Source of the DNA: Strongylocentrotus droebachiensis
Taxonomy: Eukaryota; Echinodermata; Echinoidea; Camarodonta; Strongylocentrotidae
Direction of reading: 5' to 3'
DNA: 64,000 nt
NCBI GenBank assembly: GCA_035222895.1
Contig: JAVYIG010000648.1
Coordinates: 62,001-126,000 of the forward strand
The position numbers and the translations under genes were made by a program. The notes beneath the pieces are model-generated. The model saw nothing but the letters and a program-made list of their open reading frames with translations, ran no database searches and was not told where the DNA came from. Positions 28,001 through 35,963 of the stretch are shown in pieces (position 1 is the stretch's first letter; each line of letters opens with the position of its first letter).

Positions 28001-28706
28001 CGTATAACAATTTTTTTTTTTTTTTTTTTTTTTTTTAAGGACAGTAACACATTTGTAAAGGTCCCTTCTTATGATCTTTTACTTGTTTCTCTTGATAATT
28101 GCCATTACAAAAATTATGTTAATATCATTTGAAAGGGAAATGTGTCTATGATTATTTAAAAAGTAGGTAAATAAACCAACTTGATATACGACAGAAAATA
28201 TCAAATATACATATCCTATTAAACCCCTATCACATTTCAGATAAAGCTTGTCATGCTGACCGAATAGGAGGCCAGCATAGATAAATATCTCCTTCCCTCA
28301 ACACCCCCTCCCCAGTATGTAGCATATTGTGAATAGAAGAAATCTATTATTTGTCATGGTCAATTGCCCCCGGGGAAACATCAAAGGCCTTATTCCTACC
28401 TATTTAAACGAGAATGTCACCTAAAGATGAGTAGAACTATGAAAAACAGGGTGTAATATATTTTTTTCTTCAGGTGCATCAAATTTGGGTCTATATCAAA
28501 ACCAGTTTGTACATGAATAACTTTCCAAATAATTTTTAAAGATTCTAATCTTCAGTGTATTTGTACTATTGTATTTTTTTAGTCGTGCAAAGAAGAATAT
28601 TATGTTCCATCCGACATCACAGCATCAGATGAAGGAGATGGGAGATGCTTCGAAACAGTCAGCCATTGATCATGCCGGAAGTCATCATGATAATGCATAT
28701 GAATAA
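3854..28706 (+). CDS. SVEP1-like transmembrane EGF-pentraxin-TSP1-CCP-GCC2 protein, 3' part (gene-level entry, 21 exons)
   Basis: Spliced coding region assembled by eye; 5' end lies upstream of the window. Exons: 3854-4009, 4213-4492, 5415-5702, 7662-7806, 10126-10246, 11755-11888, 12237-12447, 12808-13004, 14077-14250, 14690-14926, 15211-15381, 17118-17324, 18920-19086, 20038-20134, 20524-20700, 22635-22808, 24099-24272, 25850-26026, 26640-26801, 27301-27436, 28583-28706. All junctions are AG/GT and keep one frame, giving 1235 residues. Domains in order: ten EGF repeats, pentraxin/LamG-like, two EGF, TSP1, CCP, linker with a furin-type RKKR site, beta-rich segment, four GCC2/GCC3, transmembrane helix, 46-residue basic-start tail. 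This predicts a single-pass type I cell-surface adhesion or matrix-binding protein. The EGF-pentraxin and GCC2 modules resemble SVEP1; the membrane anchor and TSP1 do not fit my recollection of vertebrate SVEP1. No symbol is given because orthology cannot be proved here. Confidence 0.88.
4213..4492 (+). CDS. Exon: end of EGF 2, EGF 3, EGF 4
   Basis: Acceptor ttgtag, donor gaa|gtaagt; phase 2 to 0. Completes EGF 2 ([12 protein letters not shown]), then EGF 3 (a divergent C-loop, SGNTVRC) and EGF 4, which starts INEC, a weak calcium-binding-EGF signature. Confidence 0.9.
4493..5414. other. Intron, no feature seen
   Basis: AT-rich sequence between the EGF 4 and EGF 5 exons; no repeat structure recognised. 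Confidence 0.5.
5415..5702 (+). CDS. Exon: EGF 5, EGF 6 and start of EGF 7
   Basis: Acceptor caacag, donor cag|gtattt; phase 0 to 0. EGF 5 opens INIDDC and EGF 7 opens IDIDDC, the D-x-D/E-C pattern of calcium-binding EGF domains. Stops after CEDQ, with the rest of EGF 7 in the exon at 7662. Confidence 0.92.
5930..7350. repeat. CpG-dense island 1 (CGTACGG/ACCGGTA motif)
   Basis: A block of much higher GC and CpG content than its surroundings, built of degenerate CCGTACGG, GGGCGCC and ACCGGTAT words. The part at 6728-7250 is closely similar to 53120-53980 (for example GGGGCTTTCACA, then GCGAGTAAAAACAGACATTT, then GGTGCTGAGTTGGCTGCTCC). Open frames here are composition effects. Exact ends not located. 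Confidence 0.75.
7662..7806 (+). CDS. Exon: end of EGF 7, most of EGF 8
   Basis: Acceptor cataaag, donor g|gttagt; phase 0 to 1. Reads [11 protein letters not shown] then [15 protein letters not shown]. Too short and fragmented to appear as a long ORF; found from EGF cysteine spacing. Confidence 0.88.
8389..9166. mobile_element. TTAA-flanked non-autonomous transposon, copy A
   Basis: Inverted ends CCCTAATAAGGCCGGG / CCGGCCTTATTAGGG, flanked on both sides by TTAA (8385-8388 and 9167-9170), the target of piggyBac-like and Kolobok-like transposases. Subterminal G19 and C-tract pairs. No coding capacity. The interior is similar to 20917-21530. Confidence 0.87.
10126..10246 (+). CDS. Exon: end of EGF 8, most of EGF 9
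   Basis: Acceptor tttcag, donor cg|gtaagt; phase 1 to 2. Completes EGF 8 ([10 protein letters not shown]) and carries EGF 9 ([15 protein letters not shown]) up to AEGYR. Confidence 0.9.
11755..11888 (+). CDS. Exon: end of EGF 9, EGF 10
   Basis: Acceptor tttcag, donor g|gtatat; phase 2 to 1. Closes EGF 9 with GTTCEEF and contains all of EGF 10 ([15 protein letters not shown] to GDTCET), the last EGF before the pentraxin-like domain. Confidence 0.9.
12237..12447 (+). CDS. Exon: pentraxin/LamG-like domain, part 1
   Basis: Acceptor ccctag, donor gg|gtgagt; phase 1 to 2. Begins [11 protein letters not shown]; the beta strand LTLSLWVKV corresponds to the FTVSFWV-type strand of pentraxin and LamG jelly rolls. 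Contains possible N-glycosylation sequons NGS and NLT. Confidence 0.85.
12808..13004 (+). CDS. Exon: pentraxin/LamG-like domain, part 2
   Basis: Acceptor ttttag, donor g|gtacat; phase 2 to 1. Contains [19 protein letters not shown] and AVDG, the strand-turn-strand seen in pentraxins and LamG (GWHH, then a D-G turn). The reading frame runs past the donor into intron; the GT at 13005 restores phase with the next exon. Confidence 0.86.
13525..13706. repeat. AGT/AGC trinucleotide microsatellite
   Basis: About 180 bp of AGT units interspersed with AGC, in the pentraxin intron. It produces poly-Ser and, on the other strand, poly-Leu frames that are not real. Confidence 0.95.
14077..14250 (+). CDS. 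Exon: pentraxin/LamG-like domain, part 3
   Basis: Acceptor ttgtag, donor g|gtaaat; phase 1 to 1. Contains [16 protein letters not shown], typical of the helix and last strands of pentraxin domains, then [12 protein letters not shown], matching the GN-(V/I)-(V/L/I)-x-W C-terminal pentraxin motif. Confidence 0.88.
14690..14926 (+). CDS. Exon: EGF 11 and EGF 12
   Basis: Acceptor ttgtag, donor a|gtaagt; phase 1 to 1. EGF 11 starts DTDEC (calcium-binding signature) with CQNGGTC; EGF 12 has CENGGSC and ends FCELEI. Confidence 0.93.
15211..15381 (+). CDS. Exon: thrombospondin type 1 repeat
   Basis: Acceptor cttcag, donor g|gtacgt; phase 1 to 1. A single-exon TSP1 domain: [14 protein letters not shown] with the layered tryptophans, CEGGTQ, then RECTNPPP and [10 protein letters not shown]. 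The WSPCS and six-cysteine pattern is complete. TSP1 repeats usually bind matrix glycans and are often C-mannosylated on W-x-x-W. Confidence 0.95.
16049..16997. repeat. Repetitive element with about six tandem ~150-bp units
   Basis: Opens with the hairpin ATGCCTCCG...CGGAGGCAT (16049-16079). Units start near 16124, 16276, 16428, 16577, 16723 and 16858, each with CTCGTGATCGCGTTAT-like, ATTCCTGCCAAACTTTGG-like and GAGGTCAAAGGTCA-like blocks and decaying rightwards. Ends with CGGAGGCATC, the palindrome TTCGACTGCGCGCAGTCGAA (16964-16983) and GTTCCATCTAG. Confidence 0.88.
17118..17324 (+). CDS. Exon: sushi/CCP-like domain
   Basis: Acceptor tatag, donor g|gtaagt; phase 1 to 1. Cysteine pattern C-x-LNCW-x-C-x-VSC-x-YSC-x-AC reads as a divergent CCP. 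It sits immediately before the cleavage linker, as does the last CCP of the minus-strand gene. Confidence 0.8.
17680..18560. repeat. CpG-dense island 2 (CACGTAC/GTGCGT motif)
   Basis: Begins near GTTGGTCACAAGCC and is saturated with CACGTAC, GTGCGT and GCACGTG words, unlike the AT-rich flanks. The right end near GGCGGGTGGGACAAAG is a weak inverted match to the left end. No protein signature. Confidence 0.65.
18590..18775. repeat. GA-rich purine tract
   Basis: GAGAGG and GAAAGA units. The opposing-strand ORFs rich in Leu/Ser/Phe are artefacts of this tract. Confidence 0.85.
18920..19086 (+). CDS. Exon: linker, first part
   Basis: Acceptor ttatag, donor cag|gtaatt; phase 1 to 0. Encodes a segment with [16 protein letters not shown] then KNCPLSNLQ. 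Its F-x-x-T spacing and two cysteines align with the start of the minus-strand linker at 52398-52100, which supports the exon despite the lack of a named domain. Confidence 0.77.
19430..19504 (+). repeat. tRNA-derived SINE head
   Basis: Pol III A-box-like TCTTGATCTAGTGG near the start and a B box GGTTCAAGTCC at 19483-19493. Not a functional tRNA gene: acceptor pairing is poor and the same sequence recurs inside a longer repeat at 23398-23674. Confidence 0.7.
20038..20134 (+). CDS. Exon: linker with RKKR cleavage site
   Basis: Acceptor attaag, donor a|gtaagt; phase 0 to 1; 97 bases. Reads [15 protein letters not shown] then [14 protein letters not shown] followed by S fits the furin consensus R-x-K/R-R. 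An upstream acceptor near 19994 would hit a stop in phase 0, so this start is preferred. Confidence 0.78.
20524..20700 (+). CDS. Exon: beta-rich segment before the GCC2 repeats
   Basis: Acceptor tattag, donor g|gtaagt; phase 1 to 1. Contains [13 protein letters not shown] and [12 protein letters not shown] ending DDGNC. The counterpart in the minus-strand gene is the exon at 50266-49987, ending ISLECDQGHYL and LQTC. No named domain recognised. Confidence 0.82.
20851..21598. mobile_element. TTAA-type non-autonomous transposon, copy B
   Basis: Interior closely matches 8456-9100 (blocks CTAAGATCTTG, CGCGAAAATTTGCA, GTCAAGTGAAGTGTATAGAA, TTGGAAGAGCCAG). The right end is followed by TTAA at 21599-21602 and TTAA also occurs at 20847-20850. 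G12 and C14 tracts lie near the ends. The left terminus is diverged, so the left boundary is tentative. Confidence 0.75.
22310..22500. repeat. Minisatellite with an internal strand inversion
   Basis: Units of about 17-18 bp, GGGTAGTTGTCCTAGGG-like, in direct array from about 22365 to 22495. They are preceded at 22310-22365 by two or three copies in the opposite orientation (CTACCTCCTAGGACAACTA), so the locus can fold back. Confidence 0.87.
22635..22808 (+). CDS. Exon: GCC2/GCC3 repeat 1
   Basis: Acceptor caacag, donor g|gtaagt; phase 1 to 1. [33 protein letters not shown]: the C-x-G-x-Y / C-x-x-C-x-x-x-x-Y-Q / C-x-x-C-P-x-G pattern of ephrin-receptor-like GCC2/GCC3 modules. Confidence 0.92.
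23026..23190 (+). pseudogene. LINE reverse-transcriptase C-terminal fragment
   Basis: Frame reads [18 protein letters not shown] then shifts into [13 protein letters not shown], the conserved tail of Jockey/CR1-type non-LTR polymerases. Only about 50 codons remain and a frameshift is present. Confidence 0.7.
23398..23674 (-). repeat. tRNA-derived SINE
   Basis: On the minus strand starts GAGGTGTCGTGGTCGAGTGG (A box) and has GGTTCCGAGTC (B box); the body contains GCCAAGATATTAATCT. Same family as 19430 and 27641. Confidence 0.75.
24099..24272 (+). CDS. Exon: GCC2/GCC3 repeat 2
   Basis: Acceptor atacag, donor g|gtgagt; phase 1 to 1. [35 protein letters not shown]. Confidence 0.93.
24680..25670 (-). 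pseudogene. Truncated LINE, 3' end with polymerase C-terminus
   Basis: A 100-codon open frame at 25662-25360 reads [18 protein letters not shown], then [15 protein letters not shown] and [12 protein letters not shown], the conserved C-terminal part of Jockey/CR1-type non-LTR reverse transcriptases. The minus-strand 3' end ends AATAAAGTCTACTACTAC, a trinucleotide tail typical of such elements. 5'-truncated. Confidence 0.83.
25850..26026 (+). CDS. Exon: GCC2/GCC3 repeat 3
   Basis: Acceptor ttttag, donor g|gtaagg; phase 1 to 1. [34 protein letters not shown]. Confidence 0.92.
26490..26580. repeat. ACT/TAC trinucleotide microsatellite
   Basis: Impure ACT/ATT/GCT repeats in the intron before GCC2 exon 4. 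Confidence 0.8.
26640..26801 (+). CDS. Exon: GCC2/GCC3 repeat 4
   Basis: Acceptor atgtag, donor g|gtataa; phase 1 to 1. [33 protein letters not shown]. The last repeat before the membrane. Confidence 0.92.
27301..27436 (+). CDS. Exon: transmembrane segment
   Basis: Acceptor caccag, donor ag|gtaggc; phase 1 to 2. A short juxtamembrane stretch ([12 protein letters not shown]) leads into about 24 uncharged residues rich in I, V, L and G with [10 protein letters not shown], then FCWRKRQR as a basic stop-transfer. Predicts a type I topology with the EGF region outside. Confidence 0.92.
27641..27925 (-). repeat. tRNA-derived SINE, diverged copy
   Basis: Minus-strand reading contains GTGGATACGTCGCCGGACTGTGG, GGTGAGACATTAATCTACATTTG and a CCGGGGTAATAATAATTACAA tail, shared with the copies at 19430 and 23398. 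Confidence 0.65.
28583..28706 (+). CDS. Exon: cytoplasmic tail and stop
   Basis: Acceptor tttttag, phase 2 entry, stop TAA at 28704-28706. The tail after the membrane is about 46 residues, starts RKRQRSRAKKN and ends HHDNAYE. It is His- and Gln-rich with no domain I recognise. Confidence 0.88.
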
Positions 28707-31660
28707 CATGTAAAAACTCTGTTGTCTGAAAAGATTCTTTCTCGAGTTACCTGATGAAAGGTCAATGAAGGTACTAACTTCAAGTTGACGGGCTTCTCAA
28801 AACGAAGGCATACACACAAGAAAACTATCATTGATTAAACGTTGTAGAGAAGATATTTCCAGTGAAAGCGTTATGATTACACTTAAGGTTGTTTGTAAAT
28901 AGAGCCGTTCAAAGTCATGGTTCTTAGTCTTATTCCCTAATCTTTGCAAGCAGATGCAGGTAACCATGGTAACATATAGGGTATATTACCACATCATCAA
29001 CTTCAAACCGCTATTTCAACAGATGACATGAACAATTTCTGTATCATACTACTAGTACTTACAGTTAAATTTGACATATTCTTACACCAATGGATTTTCA
29101 CTGGACATCGGTTGTCACTTGTCACAATGACAGACAAGGACTAGAGAACAAAAGAGAAACACAACATCAACAAAATTAAAAATGTAGTGCTTACTGACAA
29201 TAAGGTAGTCTTTCTTTGGTGATGTCATGTCAATTTCTTTGTGAGACTTAGTAATTGAACGCAACAAAGTTATAAGAAATATCTTCAAGTTTGATGTTTT
29301 AAGAGGAGTAAACTTAGTTATGATGGCAGAAACTTGAATGTTACTAGTATTTCTTTGTAAACGCATCTAGGATCAATGATTTATATGCTTAACTCATTAA
29401 TTTCACTAGTGCAAGTCAAGTGCTCATTTTAAAAAGATGAAGAAAATTCTTTTTATTGCTATATTACAGTCTAATATACAATTTGTATAAAATAAATGTA
29501 TACCCAACTATCGGATGATTCCCATTTGAAAGTAATAACCTGTGTGGCCTTCAAATAAGCAACTAATATTCTATATAATGATTCCTTATTCATAACTCAT
29601 CTGAAATGGATGACTGAGTAACAGCCTTTCCAAAATGTATTATCACAATCCTCTTGTACTAAGTTTGTCTGAAGCAACGTATGTGGGTCAGGAGCCCTTA
29701 AGAACTGCTATTTCAATCAGAAAAAAATCCATAGTTTTAATATAAAAGATTGCACTGTCAACTCAGACTAAACAGAAGGCCCTTTTAGAACCAAACTTTA
29801 TGATATTCTCTGTTATGAAACAATCTTGGCTCTCGCATGCCTTGTTTAAGGTAAGCCTTGTCACCTAGTCATACATGTCATACAAAATGGACATAGCTTA
29901 CTTGGAGTGCTATATTTTTTTATATAAAAGTTTATTGTCAATATCTTTGGTAGTTATCGACATGTGTGTTTTTCTTGCATTTATTAAATTTGTAAGGTTA
30001 GTACCATCTCTGAGATTTCATGTGCTGTTTCAAACAAATGACTCTTTATGCACCTCACACACCTTATGGATGTGAAATGGTGCAGTGGACAAGTGATCAG
30101 AGACATATTAGATATCATGAGACAAGAAGTTAGTAGGTTGTTCCAAATAACATAAGGTTATCCCGTGGATTGAGACAACTTCAGACAAGGTCCTATTCAA
30201 GTTTTAACAGTTTACCGGTAAAAGGATTTAAAATTCAAATTTACACATGCATAAGGCTCATGACATTAGATACATCAGCACATACTAGTTGGTTCAAGGA
30301 GATTTTGAAGGAATTTTTTTTAAACACTCTGGTGCTCAGTCAACTGTGGCAGAAAATGTATCATAGTGTATCGTTAGACAGAAAACAAGTAATTCTTTAC
30401 AATAAAACAGATTTCAAGGTCGTATTGATTATGACTTTTAATAATTAGCTTCCAAAGTTGGGTATACCTTGTTTAATAAGCACTGTATAAGAATTATCTC
30501 GAATATTGAAAATTTGTGTTTGTTTTTCTCTATATTCAGATCAAATTGCGCTTCTTTATATGTATTCTAGAATTTAAATTTGGATTTGTTTTTCTCTATA
30601 TTCAGATGAAATTGCACTACTTTATATATATGTATTCAAGAATTGTATATACGGTTAATAAGAGCTTTTTAAAGTCAGTGGGCTACTATTCCAACGTTTT
30701 GGATAAAGAGGAACATTTCACTTTCCCATAACATATCTTGCATCACTAATGCCGTGCCTGGCCGAGTACATGCTTCATGCTTGCTGAAGATGACAGCTAT
30801 TACGTTATCTGTTGCAAGTTTTGGTAAGTAGATAAAACTTGAAACTTGAAACTTAAAACTTGATAACATCAGTGATGCAAGAAATGTATCAATGCAAAAA
30901 TGACGAGTTCCTCTTTATTCAAAAGCTGCATGTAATTAACGTAATCAGAGTAAATAACGTTTGAATATTAATGCTCTCTGTTTGAATTAGTTTTATTTTG
31001 TTATACAATGTACAGTGTTATTCATATTAATCATTTGATTTATTTTAAAGAACTGTTATTATTTCAAAATTGTGAGTACAGTAATTTTATATCAACTTTT
31101 GTATACCTATCTTAATTTTGTAGAAATTAAGTGATAGCACTTATTACCACTAAAAAAAAGAAACTTATGAGTTTAGTGTTTATGGGAAAAGAGCATGACC
31201 TGATAATGTTCAAACAGTATACCCAGAATCGTTTTATATTGGGATGCATGGTACATAATATGTTACTCAGTAGTTTTCTGCCGAAACAAATTAATGTACA
31301 TATTTCAGTGCTTTATAAAAAAATTAATGCAGTGTGCGAAACCAGTTACCGTTTGTTTACAATACCTAGCTAGCTGTTGCATTACTCTGATACATAGGAC
31401 TTTGCAAATTGACAATTTATCGCCGAGGTAATCTTCATGTACCGGTATATCTGCCTTTAGGCAGAAAAGAAGATGTATAGAAGTTCTTAACTCATAGCAG
31501 TCGTGTTTCCTTTAAGTGCCTTTTTTTCATTGACCAGAATGCTAGGAATTCCAAATTTACTTGAGCAAAAAGAGCAAAAGACACAGGAAATTCTGAGTTT
31601 ATTTACAATGCAGTATATTGTGTCGTTCTCAAATAAAAGTGATTCAATTGTAACTAATCA
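28707..31660 (+). other. Probable 3' UTR of the plus-strand gene and downstream region
   Basis: AT-rich sequence without coding exons after the TAA at 28704. AATAAA polyadenylation-type hexamers occur at 29491 and 31632. The end of the transcript cannot be fixed from sequence. Confidence 0.4.
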
Positions 31661-33269
31661 CTAAAGTCTTTAAATTGGCAACGCATTTATGAACATAAAA
31701 TCTCTATTTTCCTGTACAAATTGGCCAATTTCAGATTAGATTTGTTCGTGTTTTTTTCACATTGGTTATTGCAATGAACATTTTTGTTTTTTGAAATTAT
31801 GCAGGAAAATAAAACTAGTTGCTGCCCACTTGAGAAGGGAAAAGTGATTAAACTAAAACCGAAAAAAGGAAACTCTGAACTGCTATTGTTTGATATACAT
31901 GTCCCACACTATACATTGTTTATCACTTTAATTCTTGATATATTATTTTTCCTTACTTGAAATAACCAAGAAATACATGTAAAGGTGACTGCGTATATCT
32001 ATAAAATATTTAAAAAAATGTGCTTATTTGTTTGCCTTTGAAGCTTTTTTGTGTTTCTATGTTCTGATAAGCTGGTAAAAAAATAGATATAAGAAGAAAG
32101 AATATTGTGAATCTGGAGACGAGAAAAGAGTCCCTGAAATGTCACACATGACATAACATGAGAACACTGTATCTTAACAGAACTATAAAACGAAAGACAA
32201 GAAAAGAGGAAACCAGAACATATTCGAAAATAAAACTGTATTTTATGTGTCAATGAATGCAACTGAATGGTATTAAGTGGAGAGTGAAAATAGAGATATC
32301 TTGTCTTTTTAATGGAACTGTATCTGTGTGTTTTAAGGTGGATACAGACATGTATGAAACAAATTATGCTTTTGTCATTTAATCTTACCGAGGCAGTTTG
32401 ATTCATCGTTTTTTAATTTACATTTGAGGAGATTAATCGTGCCATATGTGAACAATTATTATTATTAGTGCATATCGTTTTCATGTTCTTTTATAGAACA
32501 AACCATACATATGACATGCATGTATAGATAATTGTAATAAAATGTGAGTGGACAAATGAGAAAGATATGAGGAAATGAGAAAGAGAGAGAGAGAGAGAGA
32601 GAGAGACAGAAGCAAAGATGTGAAATTGAGTTTTGTGCACCAATCAAGTGGTCCAATAGATCTCACCCCCTCTCCCTAAAAAAACAATTATGATGATGAT
32701 GATAAAGATATCAGATTACAAGAAAACAATAAGTAAATACAACTGCTAATATTAAAATGAATGTAATGATAATAATAACGAATAGGGAAGTGGAATTCAA
32801 AGATATTTCGAAAAAGGGGGAAATAAATATTGTGAGCTGCAAGATTTTAAAGGTGACTACAACATCATACATCATCAAATCAACTCACATTATTTCTTCA
32901 AGCTGCACAGCCACAATGTCCAAATTAGATTGCCTTAAAACTGTCTGCAGTAGCTCCTAGGTCTCAGTGGATCGCAATCAAAGCAATTGGTTTTAAATAT
33001 GAGAGCGCACTCTCCAGGTGTAATGTTCCTTGAAAATCAAACAATAGGAAGGGGGACTCAAATACATTGTTATGATTCCCCTTTTCATTCGAACTGTGTA
33101 GTTTTGTTATTATTATTGACTACACTGTACATTTCCTATCTGCTACTAGGAATAACAAAATAAGAAAAACATACCGAGGAAAAATGCTGCTTACAAGACT
33201 AGCAATGCGAATGCATACTTTATATCATAATGTATAATAATACCAACAAAAAAAGATTTGTATTTAATT
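31661..33269. other. AT-rich intergenic sequence
   Basis: No gene signature. A GA microsatellite lies at about 32579-32606. Confidence 0.5.
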
Positions 33270-33284
33270 TTTATTTAACAGAGC

Positions 33285-33515
33285 GTATGTATTTAGCAAT
33301 TACAGGCGACGATCTCGGGGGAAGGGGCGGGGTAGTGAGCACTATTATTTTTTTTTGCCCTCGAAAATTTGAAAAATTGCACCCCCCCCCCCCCTCCCCT
33401 TGAGCGCCAGGGGGGGGGGGGGAGGCATCTCCAAAAAAAGGTAAAATTAACGTTAAAAAACGTAGAAATACACATTTCTTTTCCCAGGGGGGGGGGGGAT
33501 CCGCCACTGAGTCAT
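33285..33515. repeat. Transposon relic with G/C tracts
   Basis: C14, G12 and G12 runs around 33382, 33411 and 33487, ending GGGGATCCGCCACTG. A separate AGTGGCGGATCCAG terminus lies at 33837-33850. These termini resemble common animal DNA-transposon ends; no full element could be bounded. Confidence 0.5.
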
Positions 33516-34129
33516 GGTAACAAATCTAAAGATTCCTTTTTTTGTTGATAATTCATTATTGAAGAAAAAATATTATCTAAAGATCATAATGGTGAGAGCA
33601 AACAGTGGCATGAATGGCCATAGTTAAGTCCAACTTAAAGTCCATCTTAGTCTTTGTTAACCACCCCCTGGAATTGACTATGTGACCTAGAATAACAATC
33701 ATCTCATACGGTTAGCGAGGTGCCCAATTTTTTTTCTTTCTTCTTCTTTTTTTTTCTTGAGGAAGAAACAATTTCATCGCAAAACTATATTTGGGCAAGA
33801 GGCGATAGCCCCCTGTTCAGATATATCCGTATACAAGTGGCGGATCCAGACGGGGGCCGAATCGTCCGCCCCTTACCCCTCTGACGGACTTCAAAAGGGA
33901 TGAAGAGGGAACGAAGGAGGAAAAAACGATATGATTAGAAGGCGAAAAGAAATAAAAGAGAAGAAGCAGGAAAAAAACGTCAAAGGAAAAAGAGAGAGAG
34001 AGCGAGAGAGAGAAGAAGAAAAAAATGGTGAAATAGTCTAAGTCGTCAGCGCACTATAGTACATGTGCAAGCACGTACACCCAGGGAAGGGAAGATGGTA
34101 AACAATGGAAAACAAGGATAGTGGAGAGG

Positions 34130-34510
34130 ATATGGAGAAGGAAAAACAAGGAAATGCATAAGGAAAGAGAAGAGGATAAGTCAAAGGAAAAACATAGAAA
34201 TACATAACGGAAGAGCTAAGAGGATTGTAGATTCGGGTATACACTAAGGTAAGGAAAAACAAAGAAATAGATGACGAAGGGGAAAAGGATAGATTGAAGT
34301 AGAAACAAAGAAATACATAAAACGAAAGAGAAGAGGATAGAATAAAGGAGAACAAGAGAAATACATAACGAAGGAGAACTGAAGGATAGATTGAAATAAA
34401 AACAAAGAAATACATGGCGAAAGAGAAGAGGATAGATTGAAGGGGAAACAAAGCAATACATAGCAAAAGAGAAGTGGATATATTAAACGAGAAACAAAGA
34501 CATAACGAGT
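34130..34510. repeat. Purine-rich minisatellite, about 60-bp period
   Basis: Repeated AAACAAAGAAATACATAACGAAAG then AGAAGAGGATAGATTGAAG units, about six diverged copies. Three overlapping minus-strand ORFs rich in Phe/Ser/Leu come from its periodicity. Confidence 0.83.
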
Positions 34511-35051
34511 ATGGATATCTAGCTCCAGCAATCCAAAAATACTACTAAGGGTAATGTTAGACTCTGTCTCTAGTCGTTTGCACAGTATATTTGACTGAAC
34601 TGGCTAAACAGTTGTGTACAAAAAAAAATATGCGCGTCCGGGGCTCCGCCCCCTTGACCCCTGGCAAGGGCCAAAAGGCGGGCTCCTGGATCCCATCCGT
34701 AAAGCTTAGAAGTGGTTCCTATAAGACATCTCTTTGTTCTACAAAATTGTCCTTAGGAAAGTGTGTGTATATGTGAGAGAGAATTGATTTGCAACGACAT
34801 AAACCAAAGATAGGGGCAGCGCAAATTTCAAGTTGAAATTGCTTGGTTCTATGAAAGAAAGATGATTCTTAACGAAATAGAGTGGTGAAGTGTGACGTCA
34901 TCAAAAAATCTAATTTTGGAATTTCTCAATTTTTTCTTCATTTTGCGAAAGAGCATAAAAAATAATGTCCAAATGTTGAAAGCCAATTGAATATGTTAAG
35001 TATTGGCTGAGATATGACCATCTGAATAAAAAGATTGCCTATGGGAAGTTG

Positions 35052-35116
35052 GGAACTCAGTGTTATATGCTCTGGCTCCTAACCATTAGGAGCCAGAGCA
35101 TATAACACTGAGTTCC
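35052..35116. repeat. Perfect 31-bp-arm hairpin
   Basis: Arms 35052-35082 and 35086-35116 are exact complements with a CCA loop. Flanked by two diverged direct copies of a GATAGGGGTTGTGTGAATTT-like block (from about 34812 and 35127). Confidence 0.97.
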
Positions 35117-35292
35117 TATAGGAAATATGATAGGGGTTGTGTGAATTTCAAGGAGAAAATTATAATTTCTATCGCTCGTTCAATGAAAGAGAGATGATTC
35201 CTAACAAAATTGATTGACAGGCGTTGTGTAAATTATAACTAGAGTATAGGTAGTTGTAGTAGTAGTAGTAGTACAACCTGTACTACTAATAC

Positions 35293-35932
35293 TACCCTCC
35301 CATGCCATAAGTATTGCAACATGATGAAATTCGTTAAATTTGTGGTTAAATTTGTGTAGATGGGAACATTGATAACGCCAAATATCGAGATATTCTGGAC
35401 GCCCACTTGTTTCCATCCATTGCTAACATCTTTGGCAACGCGCAACACCCGTTCGTCTTCCAGGATGACAACGCACCGGCACACAGGGCAGCCAGGATGG
35501 ACCAATGGTATGACGAAACTGGCGTCAACAGGGTGCAGTGGCCGGCGCAATCACCAGATGCTAACCCGATAGAGAATCTGTGGGATGACATCAAGAGAGC
35601 CAACACCAAAGACCGACAAACCACGAGGGAAGGTTTGGTCCGCTCTATCTTCAGGGCCTGGGGCAGCATCACCCAAGAAAGATTGCAAGGACTCTACGCG
35701 ACGATGCCAAGAAGGATGCGCGCCATCATTAGAAGGCGAGGATATCCAACAAAATACTAGAGACTCGTGAATCTTACATGAAAAATGACTATTGATATAT
35801 CAATAAAATGTGCCTGATAGTATGATAAAAAATGATGCACTACATATTCATTAAAACAGCACTCATTTTCAATTATTTGTCTCCTGTGTAATGTGTGTGT
35901 CTATGTTGCAATACTTTTGGCACGGGAGGGTA
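35293..35932 (+). mobile_element. Internally deleted Tc1/mariner-like transposon
   Basis: Ends CCCTCCCATGCCATAAGTATTGCAACAT (left, from 35295) and the near-complementary ATGTTGCAATACTTTTGGCACGGGAGGG (right, to 35930), each bordered by TA, the Tc1/mariner target. About 640 bp, less than half a full element; it retains only the 3' part of the transposase. Confidence 0.9.
35350..35760 (+). pseudogene. Tc1-type DDE transposase, C-terminal fragment
   Basis: Open frame of about 136 codons. Contains FVFQDDNAPAHRA (second catalytic Asp) and WPAQSPDANPIENLWD (the Glu, about 34 residues on), then a C-terminal tail ending in a stop at 35758-35760. The N-terminal DNA-binding domain and first catalytic Asp are missing, so it cannot be active; an upstream in-frame stop at 35347 closes the frame. 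Confidence 0.93.
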
Positions 35933-35963
35933 CTACTGCTACTACTTAAACTACTACTACTAT

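Noticed and set aside
34038..34531. Hydrophobic 142-codon frame resembling a membrane protein
   Set aside because: Generated by a ~60-bp purine-rich minisatellite; all three minus-strand frames are open.
35350..35760. Functional transposase gene
   Set aside because: Lacks the DNA-binding domain and first catalytic Asp; closed upstream by a stop.
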